Part shown: in pieces, positions 50,630 through 60,407 of the stretch
Layout: each line of letters starts with the position of its first letter
Position numbering within the stretch: position 1 is the first letter of the stretch
Source of the DNA: Vibrio sp. STUT-A11
Lineage (GTDB): Bacteria; Pseudomonadota; Gammaproteobacteria; Enterobacterales; Vibrionaceae
NCBI RefSeq assembly: GCF_026000435.1
Contig: NZ_AP026763.1
Span: 2,542,001 to 2,606,000, forward strand
Direction of reading: 5' to 3'
Length of the DNA stretch: 64,000 bases
Notes under the pieces: generated by a model
What the model was told of the DNA's origin: nothing
Seen by the model: the letters and a program-made list of their open reading frames with translations, nothing else
The model's database searches: none
Made by a program: the position numbers and the translations under genes

Positions 50630-51296
50630 TACAGTTTCTGAATGGCTGAGCCTAAATAGCAATCTACTTCTTGGGGCGACCTGGGAAACGGTATACATGG
50701 TGGCCGTTGCGGGTATTGTCGGCTTTGCCATTGGTATTCCTTTAGGCGTTATTTTGCATATCACTAAAAAAGGTGGTCTGCTTGAGAATACTAAGCTCAA
50801 TGGCATTCTGGGTGCCATTGTTAACGTGGGCCGTTCAGTGCCGTTCCTTGTATTGATGGTAGCCATTATTCCGGTCACAAAAATACTGGTTGGTACTTTT
50901 ATTGGTACAACCGCAGCAATCGTACCGCTTACCATTGGTGCCATTCCGTTTGTCGCGCGTCTTATCGAAGGTGCGCTACTTGAAGTACCAACGGGCTTAG
51001 TGGAAGCCGCACAATCCATGGGTGCAACACCAGTACAAATCATTACAAAAGTTCTGCTACCTGAAGCAATGCCGACTATTGTTAACTCAGTGACAATTAC
51101 ACTCGTAACCTTGGTCAGCTACTCTGCAATGGCAGGTACCGTTGGCGGCGGTGGTCTGGGAGACGTTGCAATTCGTTACGGTTTCCACCGTTATGATGTG
51201 ACAATCATGGCTGTTACCGTGGTTATGCTGATTGTACTGGTACAAATTATTCAATCTATCGGCGACGCAGTGGTACGCCGTGTTGACCACAGATAA
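50619..51296 (+). CDS. metI: Methionine ABC transporter permease
   Basis: MetI has 225 residues and five transmembrane helices. The EAA coupling motif is in LVEAAQSMGATPVQIITKVLLPEA. The ATG at 50619 follows AGAGG by 9 nt; the TTG at 50613 is an in-frame alternative. It overlaps metN by 11 nt and ends 33 nt before metQ. Confidence 0.96.
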   Translation: MSFNTVSEWLSLNSNLLLGATWETVYMVAVAGIVGFAIGIPLGVILHITKKGGLLENTKLNGILGAIVNVGRSVPFLVLMVAIIPVTKILVGTFIGTTAAIVPLTIGAIPFVARLIEGALLEVPTGLVEAAQSMGATPVQIITKVLLPEAMPTIVNSVTITLVTLVSYSAMAGTVGGGGLGDVAIRYGFHRYDVTIMAVTVVMLIVLVQIIQSIGDAVVRRVDHR

Positions 51297-51329
51297 GCAT
51301 CAAAATTACACAATAATTAGGAGATACCG

Positions 51330-52139
51330 ATGAAATTTAGCCTTAAAGGTCTTTTGACTGTCGTAACAGCCGCTTCTGCTCTAGCACTTACGGGTTGTGG
51401 TGATAAAGAAGTTGATGTGAACAAAGTAAAAGTGGGTGTTATTGCTGGCGCTGAAGCACAGGTTGCGGAAGTTGCAGCTAAAATCGCAAAAGAGAAGTAC
51501 AACTTAGACGTTGAGTTGGTGACTTTTACTGATTACGTTACACCAAACGCAGCGCTAGACGACGGTTCTATCGATGCAAACGCATTCCAGCACAAGCCAT
51601 ACCTTGATCAACAGATTAAAGACCGTGGCTACAAACTGGCTATCGCAGGTAACACTTTCGTTTACCCAATCGCTGGTTACTCAAAGCAAGTTAAATCTGT
51701 TGATGAAATCCAAGATGGTGCACGTATCGCAGTACCAAACGACCCAACTAACCTAGGTCGCGCACTGATCCTTCTACAACAACAAGGTTTGATTGAACTA
51801 CGTGATGGCGTTGGTCTACTTGCAACGGTACGTGACATCGTTGGCAACCCTAAAAACATCGAAATCATCGAACTAGAAGCGCCACAACTTCCACGTTCAC
51901 TAGACGATGTAACGCTATCTATCATCAACACAACATACGCAAGCTCTATCGATCTGTCTCCAGAGCGTGACGGTGTATTCGTTGAAGATAAAGAGTCTCC
52001 ATACGTAAACCTAGTGGTAGCACGTGAAGAGAACGTTAACGCTGAGAACGTACAAAACTTCGTGAAAGCTTACCAAACTGAAGAAGTTTACGAAGCAGCG
52101 AAAGAACTATTCAAAGGCGGCGTAGTTAAAGGCTGGTAA
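51330..52139 (+). CDS. metQ: Methionine-binding lipoprotein
   Basis: MetQ is the substrate-binding component, a lipoprotein (LTGC, Cys23) of the NlpA family. The protein has 269 residues. Family blocks include KVGVIAGAEAQVAEVAAKIA, NAFQHKPYLDQQIKDRGY, IAVPNDPTNLGRALILLQ and NTTYASSIDLSP. The ATG at 51330 follows TTAGGAG. A strong terminator follows. Confidence 0.97.
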   Translation: MKFSLKGLLTVVTAASALALTGCGDKEVDVNKVKVGVIAGAEAQVAEVAAKIAKEKYNLDVELVTFTDYVTPNAALDDGSIDANAFQHKPYLDQQIKDRGYKLAIAGNTFVYPIAGYSKQVKSVDEIQDGARIAVPNDPTNLGRALILLQQQGLIELRDGVGLLATVRDIVGNPKNIEIIELEAPQLPRSLDDVTLSIINTTYASSIDLSPERDGVFVEDKESPYVNLVVAREENVNAENVQNFVKAYQTEEVYEAAKELFKGGVVKGW

Positions 52140-52178
52140 TTAAACCCGTCTTAGCAAACATCTCTGCTGACAATTGCC

Positions 52179-52213
52179 AAAAGGGCTGATGTGAAAACAT
52201 CAGCCCTTTTGCT
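52179..52213 (+). terminator. Terminator of metNIQ
   Basis: A 13-bp perfect stem AAAAGGGCTGATG/CATCAGCCCTTTT (52179-52191, 52198-52210). Confidence 0.95.
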
Positions 52214-52232
52214 ATTTATACTTATCGACAAA

Positions 52233-52395
52233 CCTAAATAAGAAAGTGGTCATACGTAATGATAGAGAACCAGAAAACAGGCATCGAACACAAACACGCA
52301 TCAACCCATCCATGGGGCTTCTATTTGCCATCCATGGCAAATAGAGTTTGTTTATCAAAACCTGTTCCCTGACCAGTTAATTTTCCAGATTGGTA
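52233..52395 (+). repeat. Dispersed 163-bp palindromic repeat, copy E2
   Basis: About 94% identical, gap-free, to the reverse complement of 20720-20882. It lies in the convergent gap between metQ and the DUF2310 gene, ending 17 nt from that gene's stop. Confidence 0.85.
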
Positions 52396-52412
52396 CTCGG
52401 CAGTCCAAACGG

Positions 52413-53189
52413 CTACTTTAGGTGGTCCCAAGAGATATTCGAAACAATTCTGCAGTCATCGCACTTAAAGTAAAAGATGTCATGCAACGGCTCATCCAAC
52501 AGCCAATCTCCACCACACTTCGGACACTTACGCGCTTTTTCACTTTCAAGAGACTGGCCACCCACACGGTATTGATAGTAGTAGGTTGGAATTTTAGTGA
52601 TGTATTCAATACGACCACGTAAATCCCAACCTCGGCGAAACAGGACACTGTCAGCATCACATATCTCGTGCAGCGCGGCATGTTCAGCACGACATCCGCC
52701 CGCCATTTGAATTTCATCACACGCTTGCCATTCCGTTTGCCACTTAATGACCGCTTTATGGTCACCGTTTAGTGTTGGATCATTGCGGTACAAAGGGATT
52801 GGCAATAAGGTTTCACCACTGCGCAGTGGTGAACAAGTATGTACGTAAGTGGTATAAAGCACCTGCCAGCTTGGTGTCTCGTCTTCTGCGGCTTGCTCAG
52901 AGTTCAAATCTCGACCAAGCAAGCGCATTTTCGGCGCGAGCAAAGAGGCTTCCGACAAACGATTCATACACACTTTGACAAAGTCTGAATGATAACGCGG
53001 GTGTAGGCTGTCCTGCTCGGGGCAAACCACACGCACAAAAAACTCGCCATCACCCATCACAATAGGAAACTCACGACCAAGTACCTGGCCGTTATAACGC
53101 AGTGCGTCCATTAACCCATTAATCGCCTTATCAACCGCGCTGACGGTAGTGTTATCAAAACACTCAAACTGCAATTCAACAACGTACAT
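52413..53189 (-). CDS. Zn-ribbon-containing protein, DUF2310 family
   Basis: The protein has 258 residues. Most of it has no recognisable catalytic motif. The C-terminus holds a zinc ribbon with CPKCGGDW and FKCDDC. The overall sequence fits DUF2310, a family of Vibrio and relatives with unknown function. It begins 2 nt after the stop of syd, so the two are almost certainly one transcript. Confidence 0.8.
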   Translation of the reverse strand: MYVVELQFECFDNTTVSAVDKAINGLMDALRYNGQVLGREFPIVMGDGEFFVRVVCPEQDSLHPRYHSDFVKVCMNRLSEASLLAPKMRLLGRDLNSEQAAEDETPSWQVLYTTYVHTCSPLRSGETLLPIPLYRNDPTLNGDHKAVIKWQTEWQACDEIQMAGGCRAEHAALHEICDADSVLFRRGWDLRGRIEYITKIPTYYYQYRVGGQSLESEKARKCPKCGGDWLLDEPLHDIFYFKCDDCRIVSNISWDHLK

Positions 53190-53191
53190 GC

Positions 53192-53737
53192 TTACACCGC
53201 AGCTTCTAAATTGGTTAGAAAATCGCAGATATTATCGGCAAGAACATCACGCTGAGAAGTACCCAGACGCTCAAGAATGACGTTGCCCGTCAAGTTACAG
53301 ATAGAAATCACATCCAGCTCTGCGTCGGTTGCAGCAATAAAAACGGTTGGTTTAAGCTTAAGACGACGCTGTGTCACCAGATGACCAAGGATATTTTCTT
53401 GCAGACGATCAAAGTCATCATCGCTCCACACCTGCAACAATGTCAGTTCATTGCCCTTCCAGGTCGCTTCCATGTCTGCGCTGTATTGCGAACCATAAAA
53501 CGTTTTAATGTCATCGTGTAACGTCAGTTCAATCGCATTTTCAACGTTGGTGAAATCTGCTTGCTCTTCACGCTGACACGCTTTCCATAAGACCGCCCCT
53601 TCACGTTTCTCTTCAACACATGGTGATACAAGATCAGCAAGCTCCTCACTACGTGGCAATTCATTGTGCTTAGTTTGCCAGGCTTGTTGGTAGCGTAGGC
53701 TAAAATCTTGTAGCGCCTGAGTAACGGTTTGGGTCAT
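53192..53737 (-). CDS. syd: SecY-interacting protein Syd
   Basis: Syd is a small acidic cytoplasmic protein that binds SecY and may proofread the translocon. The protein has 181 residues (E. coli Syd is also 181). The conserved core is FYGSQYSADMEATWKGNELTLLQVWSDDDFDRLQENI. It is divergent from queF, as in E. coli. Confidence 0.93.
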   Translation of the reverse strand: MTQTVTQALQDFSLRYQQAWQTKHNELPRSEELADLVSPCVEEKREGAVLWKACQREEQADFTNVENAIELTLHDDIKTFYGSQYSADMEATWKGNELTLLQVWSDDDFDRLQENILGHLVTQRRLKLKPTVFIAATDAELDVISICNLTGNVILERLGTSQRDVLADNICDFLTNLEAAV

Positions 53738-53844
53738 GAAGGTCTCCTATTCCTTGTTTATCTGCCTGCAATATTTGCCAGATAGCAATTAATCAGCGGA
53801 TTCAGTAAAATTCTCTCCATTCTAATCGAAAACGACCACAAAGT

Positions 53845-54690
53845 ATGAGCAAATATTCTGACGCTAAAGAGCTTGCAGGGCTAACTCTGGGTAAAAAGAC
53901 CGAGTACGCGAACCAATACGATGCGAGCTTGCTGCAACCTGTCCCGCGTAGCCTCAACCGTGATGACCTTGAATTAGGTGACGTGCTGCCGTTTATGGGT
54001 CACGACATCTGGACCTTGTATGAGCTGTCGTGGCTAAACAGCAAAGGTCTGCCACAAGTGGCTGTGGCTGAAGTGTACATTCCGGCCTCCAGCGCTAACT
54101 TAATTGAATCGAAGTCGTTTAAGCTCTACCTGAACAGTTACAACCAGACTCGTTTTGCAAGTTGGCAAGACGTGGCCGAACGTTTAGTACAGGATCTTTC
54201 GGCTTGCGCAGGTGAACAAGTCATCGTTGAAGTAAATCCTGTCACTCATTACACCAATCAGCCTATCGTCACGATGGAAGGTGAATGTATTGATGATCAA
54301 GATATTGAAATCAACAGTTACGACTTTGATGCTTCCTTGCTGGAGGGCGCTACTGGTGAAGAGCAAGTTGAAGAAACGCTACACAGTCACTTATTGAAGT
54401 CGAACTGTTTGATCACCAATCAGCCAGATTGGGGGAGCGTTGAGATTCGCTATCAGGGTGCGAAGCTAGACCGCGAGAAGCTGCTACGCTACTTGGTTTC
54501 ATTCCGTGAGCATAACGAGTTCCATGAACAATGTGTCGAGCGTATTTTCACCGACCTGATGAAATATTGCCAACCGAGTAAACTGACCGTTTTTGCTCGT
54601 TATACTCGTCGCGGTGGTCTGGACATCAACCCTTACCGTTCGACGGAGCAAGACAAACCAGAGCATAACCACCGCATGGCTCGTCAGTAA
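53845..54690 (+). CDS. queF: NADPH-dependent 7-cyano-7-deazaguanine reductase
   Basis: QueF reduces preQ0 to preQ1 for queuosine in tRNA. The protein has 281 residues, the long bimodular form. The QueF NADPH motif ESKSFKLYLNSYN lies near residue 92, and the active-site Cys is in SNCLITNQPDWGS near residue 190. The T-fold C-terminal half is complete. No preQ1 riboswitch is apparent in the short upstream gap. A terminator follows. Confidence 0.96.
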   Translation: MSKYSDAKELAGLTLGKKTEYANQYDASLLQPVPRSLNRDDLELGDVLPFMGHDIWTLYELSWLNSKGLPQVAVAEVYIPASSANLIESKSFKLYLNSYNQTRFASWQDVAERLVQDLSACAGEQVIVEVNPVTHYTNQPIVTMEGECIDDQDIEINSYDFDASLLEGATGEEQVEETLHSHLLKSNCLITNQPDWGSVEIRYQGAKLDREKLLRYLVSFREHNEFHEQCVERIFTDLMKYCQPSKLTVFARYTRRGGLDINPYRSTEQDKPEHNHRMARQ

Positions 54691-54710
54691 TTATTTAATG
54701 GCAGAAACAA

Positions 54711-54744
54711 GCTCGGCAATCTATTGGATTGCTGAGCGTTTTTA
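54711..54744 (+). terminator. Terminator of queF
   Basis: GCTCGGCAATC/GATTGCTGAGC stem (54711-54721, 54727-54737; one G-U type pair) with a T5 tail. Confidence 0.85.
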
Positions 54745-54829
54745 TTGTCCAAGCATGGTACTATATTCTCCTACTCAAGGTGACTTGGTGGGATAGGCAA
54801 AATCTAAACCAGTTCGAGGGAATGAAAGG

Positions 54830-57112
54830 ATGTTTTGGAACAGCTCGCGTCTATTCAGATTGATTGGCTTTTTCTGCTTGTTACTGGCACAGCCGCTGCA
54901 CGCGACCATTTTATCTTCTGCTTTACTCAATGAAGCCCAACAACTGGCGGAAATCGACCCTTCACAAGCAAGACAAGCAGCAACAAACTACCTGTTGCAG
55001 CGAGAATTGATTGAGCGTAGTGAAAGTGATGGCCCCTCCGCGATGTCTCGTGAAGAAACCGACCGCAGTATCCGAACTCCAAATAGCACCATCGAAGCAC
55101 ATAAAATTATTGCCCAGGCAAACTTCGCTTTAGGGGATGTCAGTGCGGCAATCAAAAATCTCAATGAAGCCCAAACCCTGGCACAAAAATACGAGCTTCC
55201 ATACCTGTATTTAGATGTACAACTGATCCGCAACCAGATGATCTGGACCGGAAATAAAAACTACGCTGCGGCAGAAGAAGCCTTAGACCAGATAGAGAAT
55301 GCACTGAATCAAGAGGATGCCGTTATACAGCGTGCCGATAGCATTCGTTATCGCCTGATCATGCAACGTGCACTTTTAGCGCATTATCGTGGTGATAACC
55401 TCAAAGCGGAGAATTATTACACTCAAGCAAAAGCGATGCTGCAAATCATTCGCTCCAGCTTGATTCTCATCGATCACTACACAACCGTTGGCGAGTTTTA
55501 TCTTAACGAGAAAAAATACAATATTGCCCTTTCTGAGCTTTTATATGGTTACTGGCAATCGATTGAAAGCGATAGTGGAGCCAGACTGGCCAAAATAAAC
55601 CGCTTATTGGCAAGACTATTCCAAGAGCGACGCGTCTACGACAAAGCGATCGAGTACTTATCTCAGGCAGCAGACTTTTACGACTCTTACCCAAACTCAC
55701 CCATCCTGGCGGATGTGCTTGAGCAGATGGGTGACATTTACTTTTATCAGGGAAAATTTAACTTAGCCTTGGTCCACTATTTCAATGTATTGGATCACGA
55801 GAGCACCAGTAAAAGTATCAACCGAATGATCAATATTCGTCTGAGCCTTGCGGCAACTTACCTTCAACTCTATAACTATGCGCTGGCAGGGCAATATCTG
55901 GACAGCTCAACTGAACTGCTTGAATATGCTGACATCCCAGCACTGAAGGCCAAAGCTGCCCTCCTGCACTCTGGTCTTGCTTATCACCAGAACAACAGTA
56001 AAAGTGTGATTGAAAATGCACAAAAAGCACTCATGTTCATTGATGCTTCGGCTGCAGGAAACAACTTTCTTAAGCAGCAGTCCTACCGTTATCTTGGGCT
56101 AGGCTACGAGCAAGCCGGTGAATACCAACTTTCGCTGCAAGCGTATAAGAAATACACCAACTTGGTTAAACTAGAACAGATACAATTAAACCAAATCAGT
56201 GAAGACGCGTTCCGACAACAAAAAGAGTTCGCGGAGCAAACTATTCACTTTGCAGGCTTAACCCAACGCTTGACGCAAGTCGAGGGTGAGCACCGTAAAT
56301 TCCAGAAGATTTCTTTCGCGCTATTTATTACCGTTTTAGTGATGTTTCTGTTCATCATGCGCCGTGGCGTCATCATTCAACGTCAGTCAGGTCAAATTAC
56401 GAAACTACGTAATGACCTGTTCACACACTCGCGCTCCCGACTGAGTAACTTACGCATGCTCAATGTCAAACTCTCCCGCTCTTTGAAGAAGTCAAGTGAC
56501 ACCTTCGAACAGTGGCAGCTTGGCGAGTTAATCCACGAGCCTCTGAATGACCGTCTGCGCTTTGTGATGATCGACCTGCCTTTCTTACGCAGTATGTACG
56601 TTCAAAACGGTTACCAAGCAGGACTGGAGCTAGAACGGGCGTTTGGTGAGTTCCTGTCTGAAAAGGTCAAAAAGCCAGCTCGTTTGTACCACTTTTCAGA
56701 TGCGAATTTACTCTACATCGAACCAAACGCTGATCGAGATGCGTCGGCAGAAATGATGTTTAATAAATTTCAGGCTTGGGTGGATGACTTTGCTAACCAG
56801 CATAACGTCAATCGAACCATTCGCATGGGGATCAGTGACTACCCATTCCTGCCACGAGCCTACACGGCAATTAATGATGCAGAGCTACTGGATTTACTCC
56901 TACTCGCGACTCATATTGCGCGAGAAGTCAGCTTGCAAGATAAACAAAGCCACTGGGTATTCCTTAAAGCCATTGAGAATGCGCCAGCAGCAAGCTTTGC
57001 AACGGGTGACATAAGAAAGGCCTGTCAGCACGCCATCAATCAAGGCTTAATCAAAATTCACTCTTCTTACAAGAATGAGGATGACATCAAGAAAATATTA
57101 AAAAATGGATAA
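54830..57112 (+). CDS. TPR sensor protein with degenerate GGDEF-like domain
   Basis: The protein has 760 residues. The signal peptide is at residues 1-25 (FFCLLLAQPLHA). About 450 residues of helical, TPR-type repeats follow, predicted periplasmic (for example YDKAIEYLSQAADFYDSYP, YFYQGKFNLALVHYFNVL). One transmembrane helix lies near residue 500 (FALFITVLVMFLFIM), followed by a basic linker and a cytoplasmic domain. That domain aligns with the GGDEF fold of the next gene (LRFVMIDLPFLRSMYVQNGYQAG against LRLVMFDVDNFKAVNDSYGYTAG), but the GGEEF position reads FSDAN, so it should not make c-di-GMP. The role is unknown; a periplasmic sensor is inferred. Confidence 0.7.
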   Translation: MFWNSSRLFRLIGFFCLLLAQPLHATILSSALLNEAQQLAEIDPSQARQAATNYLLQRELIERSESDGPSAMSREETDRSIRTPNSTIEAHKIIAQANFALGDVSAAIKNLNEAQTLAQKYELPYLYLDVQLIRNQMIWTGNKNYAAAEEALDQIENALNQEDAVIQRADSIRYRLIMQRALLAHYRGDNLKAENYYTQAKAMLQIIRSSLILIDHYTTVGEFYLNEKKYNIALSELLYGYWQSIESDSGARLAKINRLLARLFQERRVYDKAIEYLSQAADFYDSYPNSPILADVLEQMGDIYFYQGKFNLALVHYFNVLDHESTSKSINRMINIRLSLAATYLQLYNYALAGQYLDSSTELLEYADIPALKAKAALLHSGLAYHQNNSKSVIENAQKALMFIDASAAGNNFLKQQSYRYLGLGYEQAGEYQLSLQAYKKYTNLVKLEQIQLNQISEDAFRQQKEFAEQTIHFAGLTQRLTQVEGEHRKFQKISFALFITVLVMFLFIMRRGVIIQRQSGQITKLRNDLFTHSRSRLSNLRMLNVKLSRSLKKSSDTFEQWQLGELIHEPLNDRLRFVMIDLPFLRSMYVQNGYQAGLELERAFGEFLSEKVKKPARLYHFSDANLLYIEPNADRDASAEMMFNKFQAWVDDFANQHNVNRTIRMGISDYPFLPRAYTAINDAELLDLLLLATHIAREVSLQDKQSHWVFLKAIENAPAASFATGDIRKACQHAINQGLIKIHSSYKNEDDIKKILKNG

Positions 57113-57209
57113 TTAATCGTCACTTAGGATGAATAACTGATGACGCTATAAGGTTTTTTGTTATTATCAGGTGATCGTCAATCGTACATGGATTTAAAGT
57201 AATCGTTTC

Positions 57210-58775
57210 ATGGGAATCTTGGAATCCGATATTCAGGCTCAGCTGCATCAGTTAAGTTGTCAACTTGATCAACTTAAACTGACTCATCGCGATAGTTCGC
57301 TCAAATTTAAACGTGAGCAACAAATCCTTAAGCGCGTTTTGGCGTCCTTATCGTCTGCATGTCCTGGCTCTGATGCTCAATTATCCAACTACTTGTCAGA
57401 AATTCAGCAAGAGCTGCAACATAAAACGGATATCAGTACTTTGATTCCGCGTTTAGCGGTGTTAGAAAGAAGGCTCAAACAGCAGTCCAGAACCATGGAA
57501 AAACAGAACGGCAACCTCGACGTTCAAATCAAACGCAGTGGTGAAACGCTGCAACGAGTGACTGGCTTACCCGCCCAACTTAAGCGTGAGCTGCGTAACC
57601 TAATGAGCTTTTCTGAAGCGAACTCGGTCACCAACGTCGATCAAGCGACCAAACTGCTTAGTATTTATGAACGCGCGCTAAAAATCATCACCTCGAACTC
57701 ACGTTTGCATTTAAGTGAGTTTGAGAGTACACCAGAAAAGTCTCAACTTGAGAGCCTTGCTAGTGATCTGCAACACACGATTACGGAATTGGATTTTGAG
57801 GGGGAATATGGCGACAGACTGCTCGACATTCGCGCTAAACTACTAATGAGCGTTAACGCTGAGTCATTAATTGAGCTAACACTGACCACTTTAAAGTTAG
57901 TGGTAAAAGCGACCAAATCGGAGCGAGAAACCTCCAGTCAATTTCTCGACCAGCTAAATACATCCCTTGCAAGTAACCTGAAAACCATCCATCAAAACGC
58001 TGATCAACATCAAACTTACTTTGACCACCGACACGAGTTGAACTCAGAAATGACGAGCTTAGTTGAACAAAGTCAACGCTCATTGAGTCAGGCGCAGGAC
58101 TTAACCAACCTGAAGAAAGAAATGGCACCACTGCTTGCTAAAATGGCGTCACTGTCCGAACGTTTGGAGATGACGGAAGCTCGTGAGCAGGCACTACAAG
58201 AGCGAATGACTTACAGCAAGAATCAACTGGAAGCGGTGTTTGAAACCACGCAAGACTACCGCCGCCGGTTGGATGATCAAACTCAGCGCCTGCTGCTTGA
58301 CCCGCTGACCAAAGTTTACAACCGCACCGCATTTAACGATCGCCTCGAACTGGAATACCGACGCTGGGTTCGGTCTCAGAGAAACTTACGTCTGGTGATG
58401 TTTGATGTCGACAACTTCAAAGCCGTTAACGACAGCTACGGCTATACCGCCGGAGACAAAGCTCTCAAAATAATTGCCCGCACCATCAGCAAACGTGTAT
58501 CCGAATTAGAAACAGTTGCTCGCTTCGGCGGAGAAGAATTTATCTTACTTATTCCAGAACAGTCGGAAGAATACACATTGGAACTGATGAAAAGTATCCA
58601 GCGTGAAATCGGCCAGTTGCCATTTAAGTTCCGTGAACAAAGTATCATGATCACCCTAACCGCGGTTTCTACTTCATTTAGAGAGTCAGACTCTCCCGAG
58701 CAAGTACTGGGACGTCTCGGAAAAATGGTACGTGACACCAAAAAGCTCGGAAAAAATCAGCTAAACTGGAGCTGA
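57210..58775 (+). CDS. Diguanylate cyclase with long coiled-coil N-terminus
   Basis: The protein has 521 residues and no transmembrane segment, so it is cytoplasmic. Residues 1-350 are almost entirely helical with heptad patterns. The GGDEF domain is at about 360-515: DPLTKVYNRTAF, FDVDNFKAVNDSYGYTAGD, and the active-site RFGGEEF. The inhibitory RxxD site is absent; the residues at that place are SELE. It should make c-di-GMP without that product feedback. It follows the degenerate GGDEF gene by about 100 nt, which suggests a functional pair. No specific Vibrio name is assigned. Confidence 0.85.
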   Translation: MGILESDIQAQLHQLSCQLDQLKLTHRDSSLKFKREQQILKRVLASLSSACPGSDAQLSNYLSEIQQELQHKTDISTLIPRLAVLERRLKQQSRTMEKQNGNLDVQIKRSGETLQRVTGLPAQLKRELRNLMSFSEANSVTNVDQATKLLSIYERALKIITSNSRLHLSEFESTPEKSQLESLASDLQHTITELDFEGEYGDRLLDIRAKLLMSVNAESLIELTLTTLKLVVKATKSERETSSQFLDQLNTSLASNLKTIHQNADQHQTYFDHRHELNSEMTSLVEQSQRSLSQAQDLTNLKKEMAPLLAKMASLSERLEMTEAREQALQERMTYSKNQLEAVFETTQDYRRRLDDQTQRLLLDPLTKVYNRTAFNDRLELEYRRWVRSQRNLRLVMFDVDNFKAVNDSYGYTAGDKALKIIARTISKRVSELETVARFGGEEFILLIPEQSEEYTLELMKSIQREIGQLPFKFREQSIMITLTAVSTSFRESDSPEQVLGRLGKMVRDTKKLGKNQLNWS

Positions 58776-58972
58776 ATCGTTCAAAATACAACCAAACAAA
58801 CAAATTTCATCCCTTCATTTTACTTATATCCACCATTTTTCAACGAGTTATCACATTTCTTCTATTCCAGTCTGCTAAGCTTCAATTATCCAGCCTTCCA
58901 ATCACAAACAACACGTATAAACCAAAGGTGATGGAGTACTTTCCTCAAATATAATCACAACAAGGAGGCGCT

Positions 58973-60349
58973 ATGATTACCCATATCAGCCCCGCAGGTA
59001 GCATGGACTTGCTATCCCAATTGGAAGTTGAACGTTTAAAAAAGACCGCATCGAGCGATCTTTACCAACTTTACCGAAACTGTACATTAGCGGTCTTGAA
59101 CTCAGGCAGCCATACCGATAACTCGAAAGAGCTGTTAGACCGATACCAATCCTTTGATGTTGACGTGCTTCGCCGTGAACGTGGCATCAAGTTAGAACTG
59201 ACCGATCCACCCGAGCATGCTTTTGTAGACGGCGATATTATTAAAGGGATACAGGAGCACCTGTTTTCAGTCTTACGCGATATCGTGTATGTGAATATGC
59301 ACCTGGCAGACAGCCAGCGTTTAAACCTGACCAACCCGGTCCATATTACTAACTTAGTGTTTGGGATCCTACGCAACGCAAGAGCTCTTACGCCCGGAAT
59401 CGCGCCTAATCTGGTGGTTTGCTGGGGTGGGCACTCTATCAACGCAGCAGAGTATCAATACACCCGAGAAGTGGGTAACGAGCTAGGTCTTCGAGAACTG
59501 AATATTTGTACCGGCTGTGGGCCCGGTGCAATGGAAGGGCCAATGAAAGGGGCTGCCATCGGACATGCGAAACAACGTTATACCGAGCAGCGTTACCTTG
59601 GTTTAACCGAGCCATCTATCATCGCTGCTGAGCCACCTAACCCTATCGTGAATGAATTAGTGATCATGCCAGACATTGAAAAGCGTCTGGAAGCCTTTGT
59701 TCGCATGGCACATGGCATTGTAATATTTCCGGGTGGTCCGGGAACTGCCGAGGAACTGCTCTACATTCTGGGTATTATGATGCACCCAGAGAATGCTAAT
59801 CAACCAATGCCAATCATACTGACTGGCCCGAAAGAAAGTGAAGACTACTTCCTAGCTATCGATGAATTTATTCGTGACACGCTGGGAGAAGAGGGTCGTA
59901 AACATTACCAGATCGTGATTGATAATCCGTCAGAAGTTGCCCGGATTATGAAACGCGGTATGGATGATGTTCGCACACATCGGAAAGAAAAAGGCGATGC
60001 CTACAGCTTTAACTGGTCACTAAAAATCGAGCCGCACTTCCAGTTACCATTTGAGCCAAATCATGACGCAATGGAGCAATTGGATCTGCATATGGATCAG
60101 GAACCCCAAGTTCTCGCAGCAAACTTGCGTCAGGCGTTCTCAGGCATTGTTGCTGGTAACGTGAAAGCGGAAGGCATCAAAGAAATCGAAGCCAGAGGTC
60201 CGTTCACCATCCATGGTGAACCAATACTGATGAAGAAGCTCGACAAATTACTGCAAGACTTCGTCGATCAACATCGAATGAAACTGCCAGGTGGCAGCGA
60301 TTATGAACCTTGCTACCGAATCGCTCATCCTGAAAATGATGGTCGATAG
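58973..60349 (+). CDS. ppnN: Pyrimidine/purine-5'-nucleotide nucleosidase PpnN
   Basis: PpnN (YgdH) cleaves nucleoside monophosphates, in E. coli preferably GMP, to base and ribose 5-phosphate, and is stimulated by (p)ppGpp. The protein has 458 residues. The LOG-family core is seen in VCWGGHSINAAEYQYTREVG, GCGPGAMEGPMKGA and VIFPGGPGTAEELLY. N- and C-terminal extensions typical of the PpnN class are present. The ATG at 58973 follows a perfect AAGGAGG. It precedes xni, as ygdH does in E. coli. Confidence 0.95.
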   Translation: MITHISPAGSMDLLSQLEVERLKKTASSDLYQLYRNCTLAVLNSGSHTDNSKELLDRYQSFDVDVLRRERGIKLELTDPPEHAFVDGDIIKGIQEHLFSVLRDIVYVNMHLADSQRLNLTNPVHITNLVFGILRNARALTPGIAPNLVVCWGGHSINAAEYQYTREVGNELGLRELNICTGCGPGAMEGPMKGAAIGHAKQRYTEQRYLGLTEPSIIAAEPPNPIVNELVIMPDIEKRLEAFVRMAHGIVIFPGGPGTAEELLYILGIMMHPENANQPMPIILTGPKESEDYFLAIDEFIRDTLGEEGRKHYQIVIDNPSEVARIMKRGMDDVRTHRKEKGDAYSFNWSLKIEPHFQLPFEPNHDAMEQLDLHMDQEPQVLAANLRQAFSGIVAGNVKAEGIKEIEARGPFTIHGEPILMKKLDKLLQDFVDQHRMKLPGGSDYEPCYRIAHPENDGR

Positions 60350-60369
60350 TCAGGCTAGCATTCGTTACA

Positions 60370-60394
60370 CTAGGGGCATTACGCCCCTTTTTTA
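60370..60394 (+). terminator. Terminator-like hairpin between ppnN and xni
   Basis: AGGGGC/GCCCCT stem (60372-60377, 60383-60388) with a long T tail, 14 nt before the xni ATG. Confidence 0.75.
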
Positions 60395-60407
60395 TTGCTA
60401 AGTCATT

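Noticed and set aside
53738..53844. Possible preQ1 riboswitch before queF
   Set aside because: The gap is short and shows no H-type pseudoknot-like motif with the A-rich tail.
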